64,000 bases of DNA, from positions 558,001 to 622,000 of the forward strand of contig NZ_CP118631.1 in NCBI RefSeq assembly GCF_028993635.1. The letters run 5' to 3'. The stretch is from Mucilaginibacter sp. SJ. GTDB lineage: Bacteria; Bacteroidota; Bacteroidia; Sphingobacteriales; Sphingobacteriaceae. Under the pieces are notes generated by a model. The model saw nothing but the letters and a program-made list of their open reading frames with translations, was not told the origin of the DNA and did no database searches. The position numbers and the translations under genes are program-made. Positions 9,015 to 16,449 of this stretch are shown piece after piece; within the stretch, counting starts at the first letter, position 1; every line of letters begins with the position of its first letter.

Positions 9015-10196
9015 TTACCTCCTTTGCATATCGTGTCCATGACTAATATTTATAGGTAATGCAGCGGCCTTTATGATCGCGTTCGCTCCATACTTGTTTT
9101 TTAGCTTATCTATACTCTGATAAAGGGCAATGTTATTGCCTGTATCAGCGAACAGATCGATCTGATAGTTGGATGTGATCAGCTGACTGAATTTCACGCC
9201 GATCAAACGGATGAGTACCCGGCGTTCATATAACTTCTGGAACAGTTCCCACGCTGCCCCCGTAAGATCTTCATCGAATGATGACCCCTTTATTTTGCGT
9301 TGTTGTGTGTGTGTTTCAAAATCGGAATAGCGGATCTTGACCGTTACACAGGTAGCCATTTTATCATTTTGCCTCAACTCGAATGCAAGCTCTGTGACCA
9401 TCTGCATGATGTGCCCACGCAGTAGTTCCATACTGGTGGTATCCTGACTAAATGTGGATTCTCGGCTGATAGATTTAGATTCAGAATACGGCACGACCGG
9501 TGTTTCGTCGATCGCGTTCGCCCGTTGCCATAACACCAGACCATTTTTACCAAAGGTCGCCTCCAATAATGGCGGATTTAGCTTATAGACATCTTCGATC
9601 AATTTCACACCCATAAGAGCCAGTTTGGTTCCCGTTTCCTGGCCAACACCAGGTATTTTTTTGACCGGCAAAGGAGAAAAGAATTGCCGCTCTGTACCAA
9701 ATTCTACCTGTTTGCGTCCCAGAGGCTTTGTCACCGTCGTCGCCACCTTACTGACCAATTTATTTACGGATAGCCCGAAGGAGATCGGCAACCAGGTTTC
9801 CTTTGTAATGCGATCACAAAGTTCCATTGTGTATTTGTAGGTACCGAAATAGCGATCAAATCCGGTAAGATCAAGGTAATGTTCATCGATAGAAGCTTTT
9901 TCGACTATGGGTACAGCATCCTTGATAATGGCGGTAACTTCTTGTGATTTTTGGCTGTAGCTGTCATAATCGCCACGACGAACGACCAGATGCGGGCAGA
10001 GTCGTTTGGCAATTTTCATCGCCATACCACTGCGAACCCCGAACTGACGGGCTTCGTAGCTACAGGACGCCACAACAGCCCTGTCACCTTCTCCGCCGAC
10101 AGCAACAGGCTTGCCCTTTAGCTTACTGTCCTTCAGCACCTCAACAGACACAAAGAATGTGTCGAGATCAAAATGAACGATGCTGCGGGTTTCCAT
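9015..10196 (-). CDS. dinB: Y-family DNA polymerase IV (DinB)
   Basis: Translesion polymerase. The catalytic residues are in HFDLDTFF near the N-terminus and ASIDEHYLDLTG at about residue 105. The thumb HhH region (VKKIPGVGQETG) and the little-finger domain follow. The length of 393 aa is normal. It is the first gene of the operon reading to 4752. Upstream on the same strand there is a good -7 box (TAAGTTTG, complement of 10234-10241) and a palindrome at 10259-10275, placed where a repressor would cover the -33 region. This points to damage- or signal-regulated expression (inference). A full ImuB-type C-terminus is not apparent. Confidence 0.92.
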   Translation of the reverse strand: METRSIVHFDLDTFFVSVEVLKDSKLKGKPVAVGGEGDRAVVASCSYEARQFGVRSGMAMKIAKRLCPHLVVRRGDYDSYSQKSQEVTAIIKDAVPIVEKASIDEHYLDLTGFDRYFGTYKYTMELCDRITKETWLPISFGLSVNKLVSKVATTVTKPLGRKQVEFGTERQFFSPLPVKKIPGVGQETGTKLALMGVKLIEDVYKLNPPLLEATFGKNGLVLWQRANAIDETPVVPYSESKSISRESTFSQDTTSMELLRGHIMQMVTELAFELRQNDKMATCVTVKIRYSDFETHTQQRKIKGSSFDEDLTGAAWELFQKLYERRVLIRLIGVKFSQLITSNYQIDLFADTGNNIALYQSIDKLKNKYGANAIIKAAALPINISHGHDMQRR

Positions 10197-10233
10197 TTAG
10201 TACAGTTTGCTGATGAGATCCAATTTGGAACTA

Positions 10234-10241
10234 CAAACTTA
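10234..10241 (-). promoter_or_regulatory. -7 promoter box of the dinB operon
   Basis: On the minus strand this reads TAAGTTTG, an exact match to the Bacteroidota TAnnTTTG -7 element, 38 nt upstream of the dinB ATG. No clear TTG -33 element is seen; that position is occupied by the palindrome at 10259-10275. Confidence 0.55.
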
Positions 10242-10258
10242 AATAAGAGTTTTTGAAA

Positions 10259-10275
10259 TACTAATATTTTTAGTA
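10259..10275. promoter_or_regulatory. Palindromic operator candidate upstream of dinB
   Basis: TACTAATATTTTTAGTA has 6-bp arms TACTAA/TTAGTA around a 5-bp spacer. It begins 17 bp upstream of the -7 box, so bound protein would block the -33 region. Closely similar palindromes occur at 13865-13883 and 39405-39423. A second imperfect palindrome, TACTAATTGGTA, lies nearby at about 10298-10309 on the side of the divergent gene. Confidence 0.5.
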
Positions 10276-10334
10276 ATTGAAATTAAAAAGAAGATGTTAC
10301 TAATTGGTACACAGCGAGAAAAAGAAACAACCAA

Positions 10335-10883
10335 ATGTATGTATCTTGCAAGATGGAATTTAAGATAGGTCAGAAATATGAGGTAGATTGTGCCGTGCTG
10401 GAATGGAAAGAAGATGGGATTATATATTATGTACCTGTGTTTGATCACTTACATGCAGACCCTCAATTTGGGTTTGAGTATGAGCATTACCATATCGACG
10501 GGAGGTTTGAAATGCACCCGCGGGTTCGTCATTGGTTCAACATTAAATATGGTTACACGTTGACGGTAATCGTCAAACACGATATGGGGAGTTATAATTT
10601 TAAGGGGATCATTCAGCAGTCGCTGAAATGTGAGTGGGAAAGAACGGGGCTTCTTTTTATCAAGCAACCGAAAGAAAAGCAAAGGGAAAATCTTAAGAGC
10701 TACGAGACCTGGTACGAAAGTTTTGTTGGACGTTCTTGTAAAGGACGACGTTGTCCGCATTACGGAACTGAAATGTTGGAGAACAATGGGCAACTTGTTT
10801 GCCCAATGCACCACCTCACTGCGGACTTACTAACAGAAAAGGTAATGCCATTTCAATCAATAAGCCTATCGGCACTTGATTAA
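10335..10883 (+). CDS. Unknown protein with a Rieske-like CxH...CxxH tail
   Basis: No family is recognised for the first ~130 residues (two beta-rich segments, no membrane helix). The C-terminal ~45 residues contain CPH, 13 residues, then CPMHH, preceded by another CxxxxC (SCKGRRC). This resembles the Rieske [2Fe-2S] ligand set CxH...CxxH, but the gap is shorter than the usual 15 or more residues. It may therefore be a degenerate Rieske or a zinc site. The gene is divergent from the dinB operon and shares its 138-bp intergenic region. The start could be the first ATG (10335) or ATG 10353, which gives the more typical MEFKIGQKYEV. Confidence 0.7.
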   Translation: MYVSCKMEFKIGQKYEVDCAVLEWKEDGIIYYVPVFDHLHADPQFGFEYEHYHIDGRFEMHPRVRHWFNIKYGYTLTVIVKHDMGSYNFKGIIQQSLKCEWERTGLLFIKQPKEKQRENLKSYETWYESFVGRSCKGRRCPHYGTEMLENNGQLVCPMHHLTADLLTEKVMPFQSISLSALD

Positions 10884-10903
10884 AATCATCGGCCAATCGC
10901 ATG

Positions 10904-11266
10904 TTACCCATTGAGGCGCTTGGTCTCGATCCACCCGAATACCTGCTTGGCGATACAATTCGAAATTTCGATCATACCAATAGTCGCCTCGATTTTTGAT
11001 TCGTAGTAAACTTGATTATCCACTTTTCCTATGAAGGTAGTTAAACTGCTTTCTTTGCCCTTAGTCAAGGTCGTTGCGTTGGCAATATGTTTATCGCTGA
11101 AATGAATGAACCCGGAAGTTGCCTCATAAACATCTGCAATCCATGGGTAATCGATAGTAGCTTTTTCTTTTAGATAACTATCTGTCATGAATTTGCCGTC
11201 GGTATCACGGATCTTTCTAATGGGATTGCCCTTCCAAACTTCTGTTGCAAAGCCATGAGGGTCCAT
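10904..11266 (-). CDS. Unrecognised 120-aa protein, possibly a remnant
   Basis: A soluble protein without recognised domain; its visible segments include TEVWKGNPIRKI and SGFIHFSDKH. The sequence looks like the C-terminal half of a longer protein. The ATG at 11266 is only two codons downstream of an in-frame TAA, with no promoter-like sequence and little space to the upstream GNAT gene. It may be an intact small gene or a truncated remnant. It is convergent with the gene ending at 10883. Confidence 0.5.
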   Translation of the reverse strand: MDPHGFATEVWKGNPIRKIRDTDGKFMTDSYLKEKATIDYPWIADVYEATSGFIHFSDKHIANATTLTKGKESSLTTFIGKVDNQVYYESKIEATIGMIEISNCIAKQVFGWIETKRLNG

Positions 11267-11329
11267 TCCCGCTTAGTCCAAAGTTTGTGTTGGCCAGGCA
11301 GTGCATTAATTATGAGGGGATAAAATCGG

Positions 11330-11890
11330 TCAGGCAACATTGCACTCAACCGCAGAGAACTCGTAAATATCTTGCGTCGCGTCGAACAAATTGCGATAAT
11401 TAAAACCCGCCCTGTATAATAATTTTCGGGCAGCGGTATTCTGACGGTGGATAACTGCGGCGACCTTGAGCACACTCTGACTGCGGAGTGATTCTAAAAA
11501 ATGAGGTAGCAGCGATGACATTAGCCTTTTTTGTGAATATTCTGATTTAAGATAGAACTCGATAAAATAAGGGTATTGTTGAAGATCATAATGCTCTTTG
11601 GCGAGATCAGGCGACACCACGTCTATGATACCTATGATCTGGTTATCACTTTTTTTTCGGATAAAATGAATATAGTTCCTTCCACAATAAAGATTAAGAA
11701 GGGCATTTTTTAATAGATTGTCAGCATCCCGAACCGACCGAAGTCTTTTAGACGGCAGATATTTTAACATTTGCTTGTCCGAGAGCAACTCGAATACATC
11801 GTCTGCCATAACAGACCATCGGGAAAGATCATCGGGGCTAAATGACTGAATAATGTGAGCATCGTGTTCCAGGTAGATTGGTGTTAGCAT
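11330..11890 (-). CDS. GNAT family N-acetyltransferase (RimJ/RimL-like)
   Basis: The 186-residue sequence has the layout of a GNAT enzyme of the RimJ/RimL type. The N-terminal strands include KMLKYLPSKRLRS-type residues of the acceptor side. A central beta strand, DNQIIGIIDVV, precedes the helix region with YSQKRLMSSLLPHFLES (acetyl-CoA pyrophosphate loop area, without a clean Q/RxxGxG/A). The C-terminal VAAVIHRQNTAARKLLYRAGF is typical of the family (N-x-x-S/A-x-x-x-x-x-x-x-G-F). It would transfer acetyl from acetyl-CoA to an amino group; the substrate cannot be told. No operon partner is evident. Confidence 0.75.
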   Translation of the reverse strand: MLTPIYLEHDAHIIQSFSPDDLSRWSVMADDVFELLSDKQMLKYLPSKRLRSVRDADNLLKNALLNLYCGRNYIHFIRKKSDNQIIGIIDVVSPDLAKEHYDLQQYPYFIEFYLKSEYSQKRLMSSLLPHFLESLRSQSVLKVAAVIHRQNTAARKLLYRAGFNYRNLFDATQDIYEFSAVECNVA

Positions 11891-11982
11891 AAAAGCGAAT
11901 ATATAATGTAATACGGTTCAGCTGCAATGACGGACGGCACAAATTCATACAACCAACAGGAACAACTTGTTTATTAGGAAAT

Positions 11983-12011
11983 AAAAAAGCCACCGCTGAT
12001 TGGCGGGGGCT
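11983..12011 (-). terminator. Rho-independent terminator of the histone-like gene
   Basis: The arms AGCCACCGC and GCGGGGGCT pair with one mismatch. Read on the minus strand the hairpin is followed by a run of T (complement of AAAAAA at 11983-11988). It lies about 30 bp beyond the stop of the H1-like gene. Confidence 0.7.
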
Positions 12012-12016
12012 CCCAA

Positions 12017-12036
12017 AACAGTATTTTAATACTGTT
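12017..12036. repeat. Perfect 9-bp inverted repeat after the histone-like gene
   Basis: AACAGTATT (12017-12025) and AATACTGTT (12028-12036) are separated by two bases. The repeat sits 4 bp beyond the stop codon and just before the terminator. It may protect the 3' end of the mRNA or bind protein. Confidence 0.5.
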
Positions 12037-12040
12037 ATTA

Positions 12041-12220
12041 TTATTTTGCAGCGTTCTTTTTTTCTGTCACATCTTTGCGAAGATCTGTCGCAATTACCTT
12101 GATCTCCTGCAACGCATTCCTCAAACGAGTGCCGGCTGCTTTATTATTTTTCTCGTAAAAAGCTTGCGCTTCTTTTTCTGCGGTTTCTACAAGCGCTTTT
12201 AATTCTGTGATCTTTTCCAT
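12041..12220 (-). CDS. Small histone H1-like protein (Hc1 type, 59 aa)
   Basis: The short ORF reads MEKITELKALVETA..., continues with FYEKNNKAAGTRLRNALQ and ends in a lysine-rich tail (VTEKKNAAK). This matches the small Bacteroidota Hc1-type histone family: an amphipathic helix pair with KAAGTRxR in the turn. Such proteins bind DNA non-specifically and compact the nucleoid. The gene has its own candidate promoter (12241-12270) and terminator, so it is probably a single strongly expressed unit. A copy in mobile DNA could help silence or protect the element (inference). Confidence 0.85.
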   Translation of the reverse strand: MEKITELKALVETAEKEAQAFYEKNNKAAGTRLRNALQEIKVIATDLRKDVTEKKNAAK

Positions 12221-12240
12221 GGTTTTTAAAAATTAAGCGT

Positions 12241-12270
12241 CGAATATAACAAATTTGACTTAACACCAAA
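12241..12270 (-). promoter_or_regulatory. Promoter of the histone-like gene
   Basis: On the minus strand there is a -33 TTTG (12267-12270), an 18-bp spacer and TATATTCG (12241-12248), one base from the TAnnTTTG consensus, 20 bp upstream of the ATG. Confidence 0.5.
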
Positions 12271-12282
12271 CGAAACGCGTAG

Positions 12283-13458
12283 CTACCCAATGATATTTTT
12301 GACCAGATGGCCTAACAAAAAATGCAGTTTATCAAATTTATACTTCTCATGATCTTTCTCCTCCAGCCCGACGAATTTGGTGGTATAATCCTCTTTATTT
12401 TTTAATGCGCCCTGTAATTGCTGAACAGAACCATGCATCCCTCCCCATACAACGATCGGTGTACGTGTCAGAACATAACTGTGGTCCAGGTACATTTCTA
12501 TAGCTACCGCACGACGGTTCACATTCTCTTCGGCCTCACCGGAGGTTCCGGAGGTCTTGAAATTTTCAAACTCTTTCATATCGGGTAAGACATACTTCCT
12601 CATATTAGGGGGATGAGCTATGTTATCTAACCGACTGAAATTGTAACAACCTTCCGTGTCATTATCAAAAATGAATATCATGTTGCGATTTGTACCGATC
12701 TTGATCAACCCCATAAAGAATTTGAGCATACTGCTAACATTATCGAATGGATAATTTTCACGCATGTCGATGAAGTCAAAAAAATCGGCAATCTCGGGTC
12801 GAAGTATATGTAATGCTTTTTTGAGCACCACGCCATCGCTTGGACCTTCCGTAACGATGAGGTAGGTTTCGTACTTATCCAGACCTACGTTTTTCTCTTT
12901 GGTGCGCCATTCAACGGGCAACTCTCTGTTTAACGGATTCTCAGCAAGTGCCGATAAAATAATGTATGGGTGGATCTGCTCAAAAACGAGGTCTGATGCG
13001 CCTGGAAATTCCTTCAGATATGACCTTATCGGCCCGAACTGCGGCAAGGTCAATATCCGTCGTGTAAAAAATTCGCCATAGTCGGCATCTGCTTCGTGGG
13101 GTACCCAATCAATTTTGGGGATCTCAACGGCGCTAAGCATTCCAAGAAACTTTTTAGGACTAAAACCCTTGAGGTCCTGGCGTTCATATACAAAACTTTG
13201 GATATGCTCGTGAAGCAGGGCTGGAAGTTTATTATATCCATAACCGAGTAATTTCAGGCGCTCCCTTACTTTATCCAGCGGTTTGCTATAACCAGGGCCG
13301 GTTTTACTGACCACTTGCTCGTCGTCATTATCAAAATAATAGCACACATTTGCTTTATCACCTGGCTGAAATAAAGCAAAATGGTCTTCTTTTATAATGT
13401 TTTTGCGCCAATCTATTTCCAGTTTACCGACGCTTAATGATAGATATTCGTATTCCAT
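12283..13458 (-). CDS. HEPN/Toprim-associated domain protein (defence-type)
   Basis: The N-terminal ~200 residues match the domain found in front of HEPN or Toprim modules (start MEYEYLSLSVGKLEIDW). The C-terminal half is a Toprim fold: glutamate in YLIVTEGPSDG (about 205) and the acidic pair in FIFDNDTEG (about 265). Proteins of this kind occur in anti-phage loci and act on nucleic acids, but their precise reaction is not established. The length of 391 aa is normal. It has its own promoter (13477-13505), and a strong terminator upstream (13521-13552) isolates it from the conjugation operon. Confidence 0.8.
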   Translation of the reverse strand: MEYEYLSLSVGKLEIDWRKNIIKEDHFALFQPGDKANVCYYFDNDDEQVVSKTGPGYSKPLDKVRERLKLLGYGYNKLPALLHEHIQSFVYERQDLKGFSPKKFLGMLSAVEIPKIDWVPHEADADYGEFFTRRILTLPQFGPIRSYLKEFPGASDLVFEQIHPYIILSALAENPLNRELPVEWRTKEKNVGLDKYETYLIVTEGPSDGVVLKKALHILRPEIADFFDFIDMRENYPFDNVSSMLKFFMGLIKIGTNRNMIFIFDNDTEGCYNFSRLDNIAHPPNMRKYVLPDMKEFENFKTSGTSGEAEENVNRRAVAIEMYLDHSYVLTRTPIVVWGGMHGSVQQLQGALKNKEDYTTKFVGLEEKDHEKYKFDKLHFLLGHLVKNIIG

Positions 13459-13476
13459 AGTTTAAAAATTGGAACG

Positions 13477-13505
13477 CAAAGGTAAGCTTAAAAGACGGTG
13501 GCAAA
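13477..13505 (-). promoter_or_regulatory. Promoter of the HEPN/Toprim gene
   Basis: On the minus strand: TTTG (13502-13505), a 17-bp spacer and TACCTTTG (13477-13484), an exact TAnnTTTG. It ends 18 bp before the ATG at 13458. Confidence 0.65.
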
Positions 13506-13520
13506 GGCAGCCTGTAACTA

Positions 13521-13552
13521 AAAAGCCCCGAAGACTTGCTCCCGGGGCTTTT
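13521..13552. terminator. Strong bidirectional terminator closing the conjugation operon
   Basis: AAAAGCCCCG and CGGGGCTTTT form a GC-rich stem with A and T runs on both sides, so it can act on either strand. It separates the minus-strand tra operon from the HEPN/Toprim promoter. A small hairpin, GCGACT/AGTCGC, follows near 13573. Confidence 0.85.
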
Positions 13553-13608
13553 AACCTAAACCTTATCACAATGCGACTGAGAAGTCGCGGTACGTGCAAT
13601 ATATAAAT

Positions 13609-13842
13609 TTAAAATGATCTGTGCCTGATGTCGCTTTTTGAGCGCATATACTCGGCGAACATCCTTTCATTATAGCGACGGATGGCATTCCTTTTCATGC
13701 GAACGTTCAGCCGCCAAAGGAACAAAGCCCAAAAAGCAAAACCGATACCGTAAAGCAAAAAAGGGGTCTTTGCACCGAGTCCGCCCCAAAAGCAGAAGGT
13801 TGAAATAAAACAGGTCGCGATCAGGTGAATAAATGTTCTCAT
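13609..13842 (-). CDS. Small membrane protein (78 aa)
   Basis: Two closely spaced hydrophobic helices (CFISTFCFWGGLG and LLYGIGFAFWALFLW) are followed by a basic tail (RMKRNAIRRYNERM). No family is recognised. The start at ATG 13842 is chosen over the further upstream TTG 13890 because that longer version would run through the palindrome at 13865-13883. It is the last gene of the tra-direction block, 45 bp downstream of the 206-aa gene, and may be expressed separately from the promoter region holding the palindrome. Confidence 0.6.
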   Translation of the reverse strand: MRTFIHLIATCFISTFCFWGGLGAKTPFLLYGIGFAFWALFLWRLNVRMKRNAIRRYNERMFAEYMRSKSDIRHRSF

Positions 13843-13864
13843 AAGCTGTATCAATGACTCTAAT

Positions 13865-13883
13865 ATACTAACTATCTTAGTAT
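13865..13883. promoter_or_regulatory. Palindromic operator candidate
   Basis: ATACTAACTATCTTAGTAT consists of perfect 7-bp arms ATACTAA/TTAGTAT around a 5-bp spacer, 23 bp upstream of the ATG at 13842. It has the same architecture as the sites at 10259 and 39405. Confidence 0.5.
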
Positions 13884-13886
13884 TTA

Positions 13887-14507
13887 TCAAGTAAAAGTTT
13901 CACTTTTTAGCCCCTTACCGATGGTTTTCGCATGAAGCTGATCGAGGAATGTGATAAAGCCGGCAGGCTTAAAAGTGCGGATGCCGTAACGCTGCCCCAT
14001 GGCCTGCTGAAAGCTGAATAGCGAAAGAACATCTGCCCGGATCGAACCGGACCGGTCGTTTAACAACACCTCATACCTTTCATCATTGAAAAAAATGCTT
14101 ACATTTTTTTTCTTCAGCCAGGAAGCGGCTTTGATGTCCGCGACTGCGCCAAGTTCATTATTAGGAAAAACAAGCGTGAATTTTCGCCTGCGGTAATTCT
14201 CCCGTAACCAATCGAACTGTTCTTTTCGGGGACGGTTCCCAACGGCAACGAAAGACAGGTCATACCAACCGGGGAAGCGATGCTCATGGATGGTCATCAA
14301 TGCGATGATCTCCATCACGGAAGATGCGATGATCACTTCTTTAGTGGCGGAGCTGCCAGCTATCCACAGCCCGTTACCGGAAGGCACGATATGACGGTCA
14401 AAAGCGTAAAATTCCTTCTCACTGCCATAATCGAATATCGTTTCCCGGAAACCAAAAAACGCCTGGAGTTCCGCAGGAACCCCAAGCGCATTGAGTATAG
14501 CTACCAT
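13887..14507 (-). CDS. Conjugation-element protein, possible degenerate Toprim fold
   Basis: A 206-aa soluble protein. Segments LWIAGSSATKEVIIASSVME and FTLVFPNNELGAVADIKAA follow the strand-helix rhythm of a Toprim domain, but the usual catalytic Glu and DxD are not preserved. It is therefore either inactive or an unrelated Rossmann-like fold. It is the gene after the DUF4099 protein (1-bp overlap) at the distal end of the tra region, a position often occupied by accessory DNA-processing proteins. The function is unknown. Confidence 0.65.
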   Translation of the reverse strand: MVAILNALGVPAELQAFFGFRETIFDYGSEKEFYAFDRHIVPSGNGLWIAGSSATKEVIIASSVMEIIALMTIHEHRFPGWYDLSFVAVGNRPRKEQFDWLRENYRRRKFTLVFPNNELGAVADIKAASWLKKKNVSIFFNDERYEVLLNDRSGSIRADVLSLFSFQQAMGQRYGIRTFKPAGFITFLDQLHAKTIGKGLKSETFT

Positions 14508-15283
14508 CAGCGTGCGTAAAGTCCCCTTGTACGGAATACCGATTCCTGTTTGGGAGCATTCTGCCGGTTCTCCTCCATATCTTTTACCGCATTATGGTAT
14601 CCGGGGCTTAATTTGGCCGCTTCAGCTTCGTCCCGTTTGGTGCCGAAAAGGGCGTTCAAGCCTTTATATAACAGATAGCTTAATCCACCATCTATGAGAA
14701 CAGAAGCGATAAGCGCAAGCCGGTTCGAGCGGATGCCATGCGGATCTTTCATGGAGTAACTGAAAATGGTCTTGTCAGCCAGCTGGACCTCTTTACCTTT
14801 ACGGTAATCCTCTTTTTGAGCTGTGGTGAGGAACTCCCCGTTGACCATATCGGGCGCAAGGATATTATCGGTATCACCGATCAGGAACTCCCGGGTGTCG
14901 GCATCGTACTCGAACAGCAGTTTCTTGATGCCGCCCTTGTTATCACTGATCTCTTTTTGAATACTGGCTATATCCCCTTTACGCAACTGATCCGCTTCGC
15001 TGTCACTCAAGAAATCAGGCGTAGCAGGTTTTTTGTAAATGGGATGGATCAACAGATCCATTTTTCCGGCGGCGTTTCGTTGAAGCGAAACCTTCGCATC
15101 CAATGCTTTGATCTTGATATTTTCAGCTTCAAGATTAGATAATTGTAGCAGGCTGGTACGTCGCCCAGAGAGCAAGGCTTTGAGGTCATCCACATTAAGC
15201 AGTAGCTGCCCGCCCGCCGCCAGGCCTAAAGTTTCGAGGTCAGCTACCGGGAGTTCGTTTTCTTTAACGTTGAACAAATGCAT
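14507..15283 (-). CDS. DUF4099 domain protein of conjugative elements
   Basis: A 258-aa protein starting MHLFNVKENELPVADLETLG, the typical beginning of DUF4099 proteins found in Bacteroidota conjugative transposons. The N-terminal ~75 residues form DUF4099. The middle (LTTAQKEDYRKGKEVQL) resembles DUF3945-type repeats. A short hydrophobic stretch (LALIASVLIDGGLSYLL) sits near residue 200. The start overlaps the stop of ardC by one base, so the two are coupled. The biochemical role of the family is not known. Confidence 0.8.
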   Translation of the reverse strand: MHLFNVKENELPVADLETLGLAAGGQLLLNVDDLKALLSGRRTSLLQLSNLEAENIKIKALDAKVSLQRNAAGKMDLLIHPIYKKPATPDFLSDSEADQLRKGDIASIQKEISDNKGGIKKLLFEYDADTREFLIGDTDNILAPDMVNGEFLTTAQKEDYRKGKEVQLADKTIFSYSMKDPHGIRSNRLALIASVLIDGGLSYLLYKGLNALFGTKRDEAEAAKLSPGYHNAVKDMEENRQNAPKQESVFRTRGLYAR

Positions 15284-16449
15284 TATCTTCCGATCTTATG
15301 GTTTATTTCCTGCTCCACGGCGGCAACTTCCATCAGTTGTTCAGCAGGGTTGTTCTTTGCATCAAGCAAACCTTTGTAAAGCGCATCCGTAGGTTTTACA
15401 GATTTTCGGGTGCCATCAGCGAACTCGACCTTTAAGTTTTTATTCTTGTAGGTTTCCAGTACGCTAACTGTTGAGTTATTGTAAGCGATCTGTTCCCCTT
15501 TCTCAAAGGCCTGTGCAGGCGCTGCCTCACGTTTGACATCGAGTTTACGTTCGATATCCAGCACGAAATCGAATATCTTTTGTGCATCTGCTGATGCACG
15601 GAACAATTCAAAGGGCTCGTCCTTCAGTATCTTTACCCAACTGTTCACGTATGCAGCATGCTGACCGAAGTTATGGCCGATCTTTAGTTCGCTCCCCAGC
15701 ATCAGGGATGCGATCTCCGCGCGTAATTCTTCACGCGCATATTTTTCTGAACCGAAACGACCTTCCATCGGACGGTCAAGGCGGCTGGAATGGCCGGTCC
15801 AATGTCCGAGTTCATGTAATGCGACCGCATAGTACTTGGTCTCATTGTCGAACTGCGCTTTGCCGGGCAACTGGATGATATCTCGGGATTTGCTGTAATA
15901 GGCTTCGTTGCCACCATGGTTGATCACCGCCTTACTTGCTTCCAGCAATTTTTCCGCGCGCTCCAATGGTGCCCATTTTTGTTCTACCTCGGCGCTTTTA
16001 AGATACTCCGGCAATGGCGGGATACCTTTGATCTGCTCGGCGTTAAACACCCAGGCGTTGGTGATCATCGGTTTATCCAGGTTCGTCACACGGGTCATGG
16101 TCTTGCCATCCTCATCGGTGATCTTATTGCCATCGACATCCCTTATCGCTTCGATATTACTGGTCTTGACAAAATTGATCAGCGTTGCTTTTGCGCCTTT
16201 TTCGACGGTGTAACCGGCAAAGTCCGCTTGTTTTAAGGTCATCCAGCGCGGGTCCTGATATCCTTGCATGGATAACCACAAGGAGTTCATACCCCGGTAA
16301 TTTTTATTGGTGGTCGGGTTTACCGGAATGGTGAAGGCCGGTGCATCCGTTTCCGACCACGGTTTTTGAAAAGGCGAAGTGCCTGCTTTTAATTCAGCGA
16401 TGAGCTTGTTCGCGATCTGCTCATGCAGTGGTTTGAAATTTTTACTCAT
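15283..16449 (-). CDS. ardC: ArdC-like antirestriction protein (ssDNA-binding domain + zincin)
   Basis: The N-terminal ArdC domain (residues 1 to about 150) includes PFQKPWSETDAPAF and NYRGMNSLWLSMQGY and is known to bind single-stranded DNA. The C-terminal metallopeptidase domain has the zinc motif HELGHWTGH (about 207-215) and a downstream glutamate (REELRAEIASL). ArdC proteins protect incoming conjugative DNA from host restriction. The gene lies in the tra operon, overlapping the M23 gene by 8 bp, so it would be expressed early with transfer genes. The length of 388 aa is normal with a C-terminal extension (about 300-388) of unknown role. Confidence 0.88.
   Translation of the reverse strand: MSKNFKPLHEQIANKLIAELKAGTSPFQKPWSETDAPAFTIPVNPTTNKNYRGMNSLWLSMQGYQDPRWMTLKQADFAGYTVEKGAKATLINFVKTSNIEAIRDVDGNKITDEDGKTMTRVTNLDKPMITNAWVFNAEQIKGIPPLPEYLKSAEVEQKWAPLERAEKLLEASKAVINHGGNEAYYSKSRDIIQLPGKAQFDNETKYYAVALHELGHWTGHSSRLDRPMEGRFGSEKYAREELRAEIASLMLGSELKIGHNFGQHAAYVNSWVKILKDEPFELFRASADAQKIFDFVLDIERKLDVKREAAPAQAFEKGEQIAYNNSTVSVLETYKNKNLKVEFADGTRKSVKPTDALYKGLLDAKNNPAEQLMEVAAVEQEINHKIGR

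Noticed and set aside
10335-10883. Bona fide Rieske ferredoxin
   Set aside because: Spacing between ligand pairs is too short and the N-terminal part does not match a ferredoxin; kept as Rieske-like only.
11185-11475. 96-aa minus-strand ORF
   Set aside because: It lies inside the GNAT gene and the following ORF in a different frame, with no domain of its own.
13843-13890. N-terminal extension of the 78-aa membrane protein from TTG 13890
   Set aside because: It would be read through the palindrome 13865-13883; ATG 13842 gives a typical small membrane protein.
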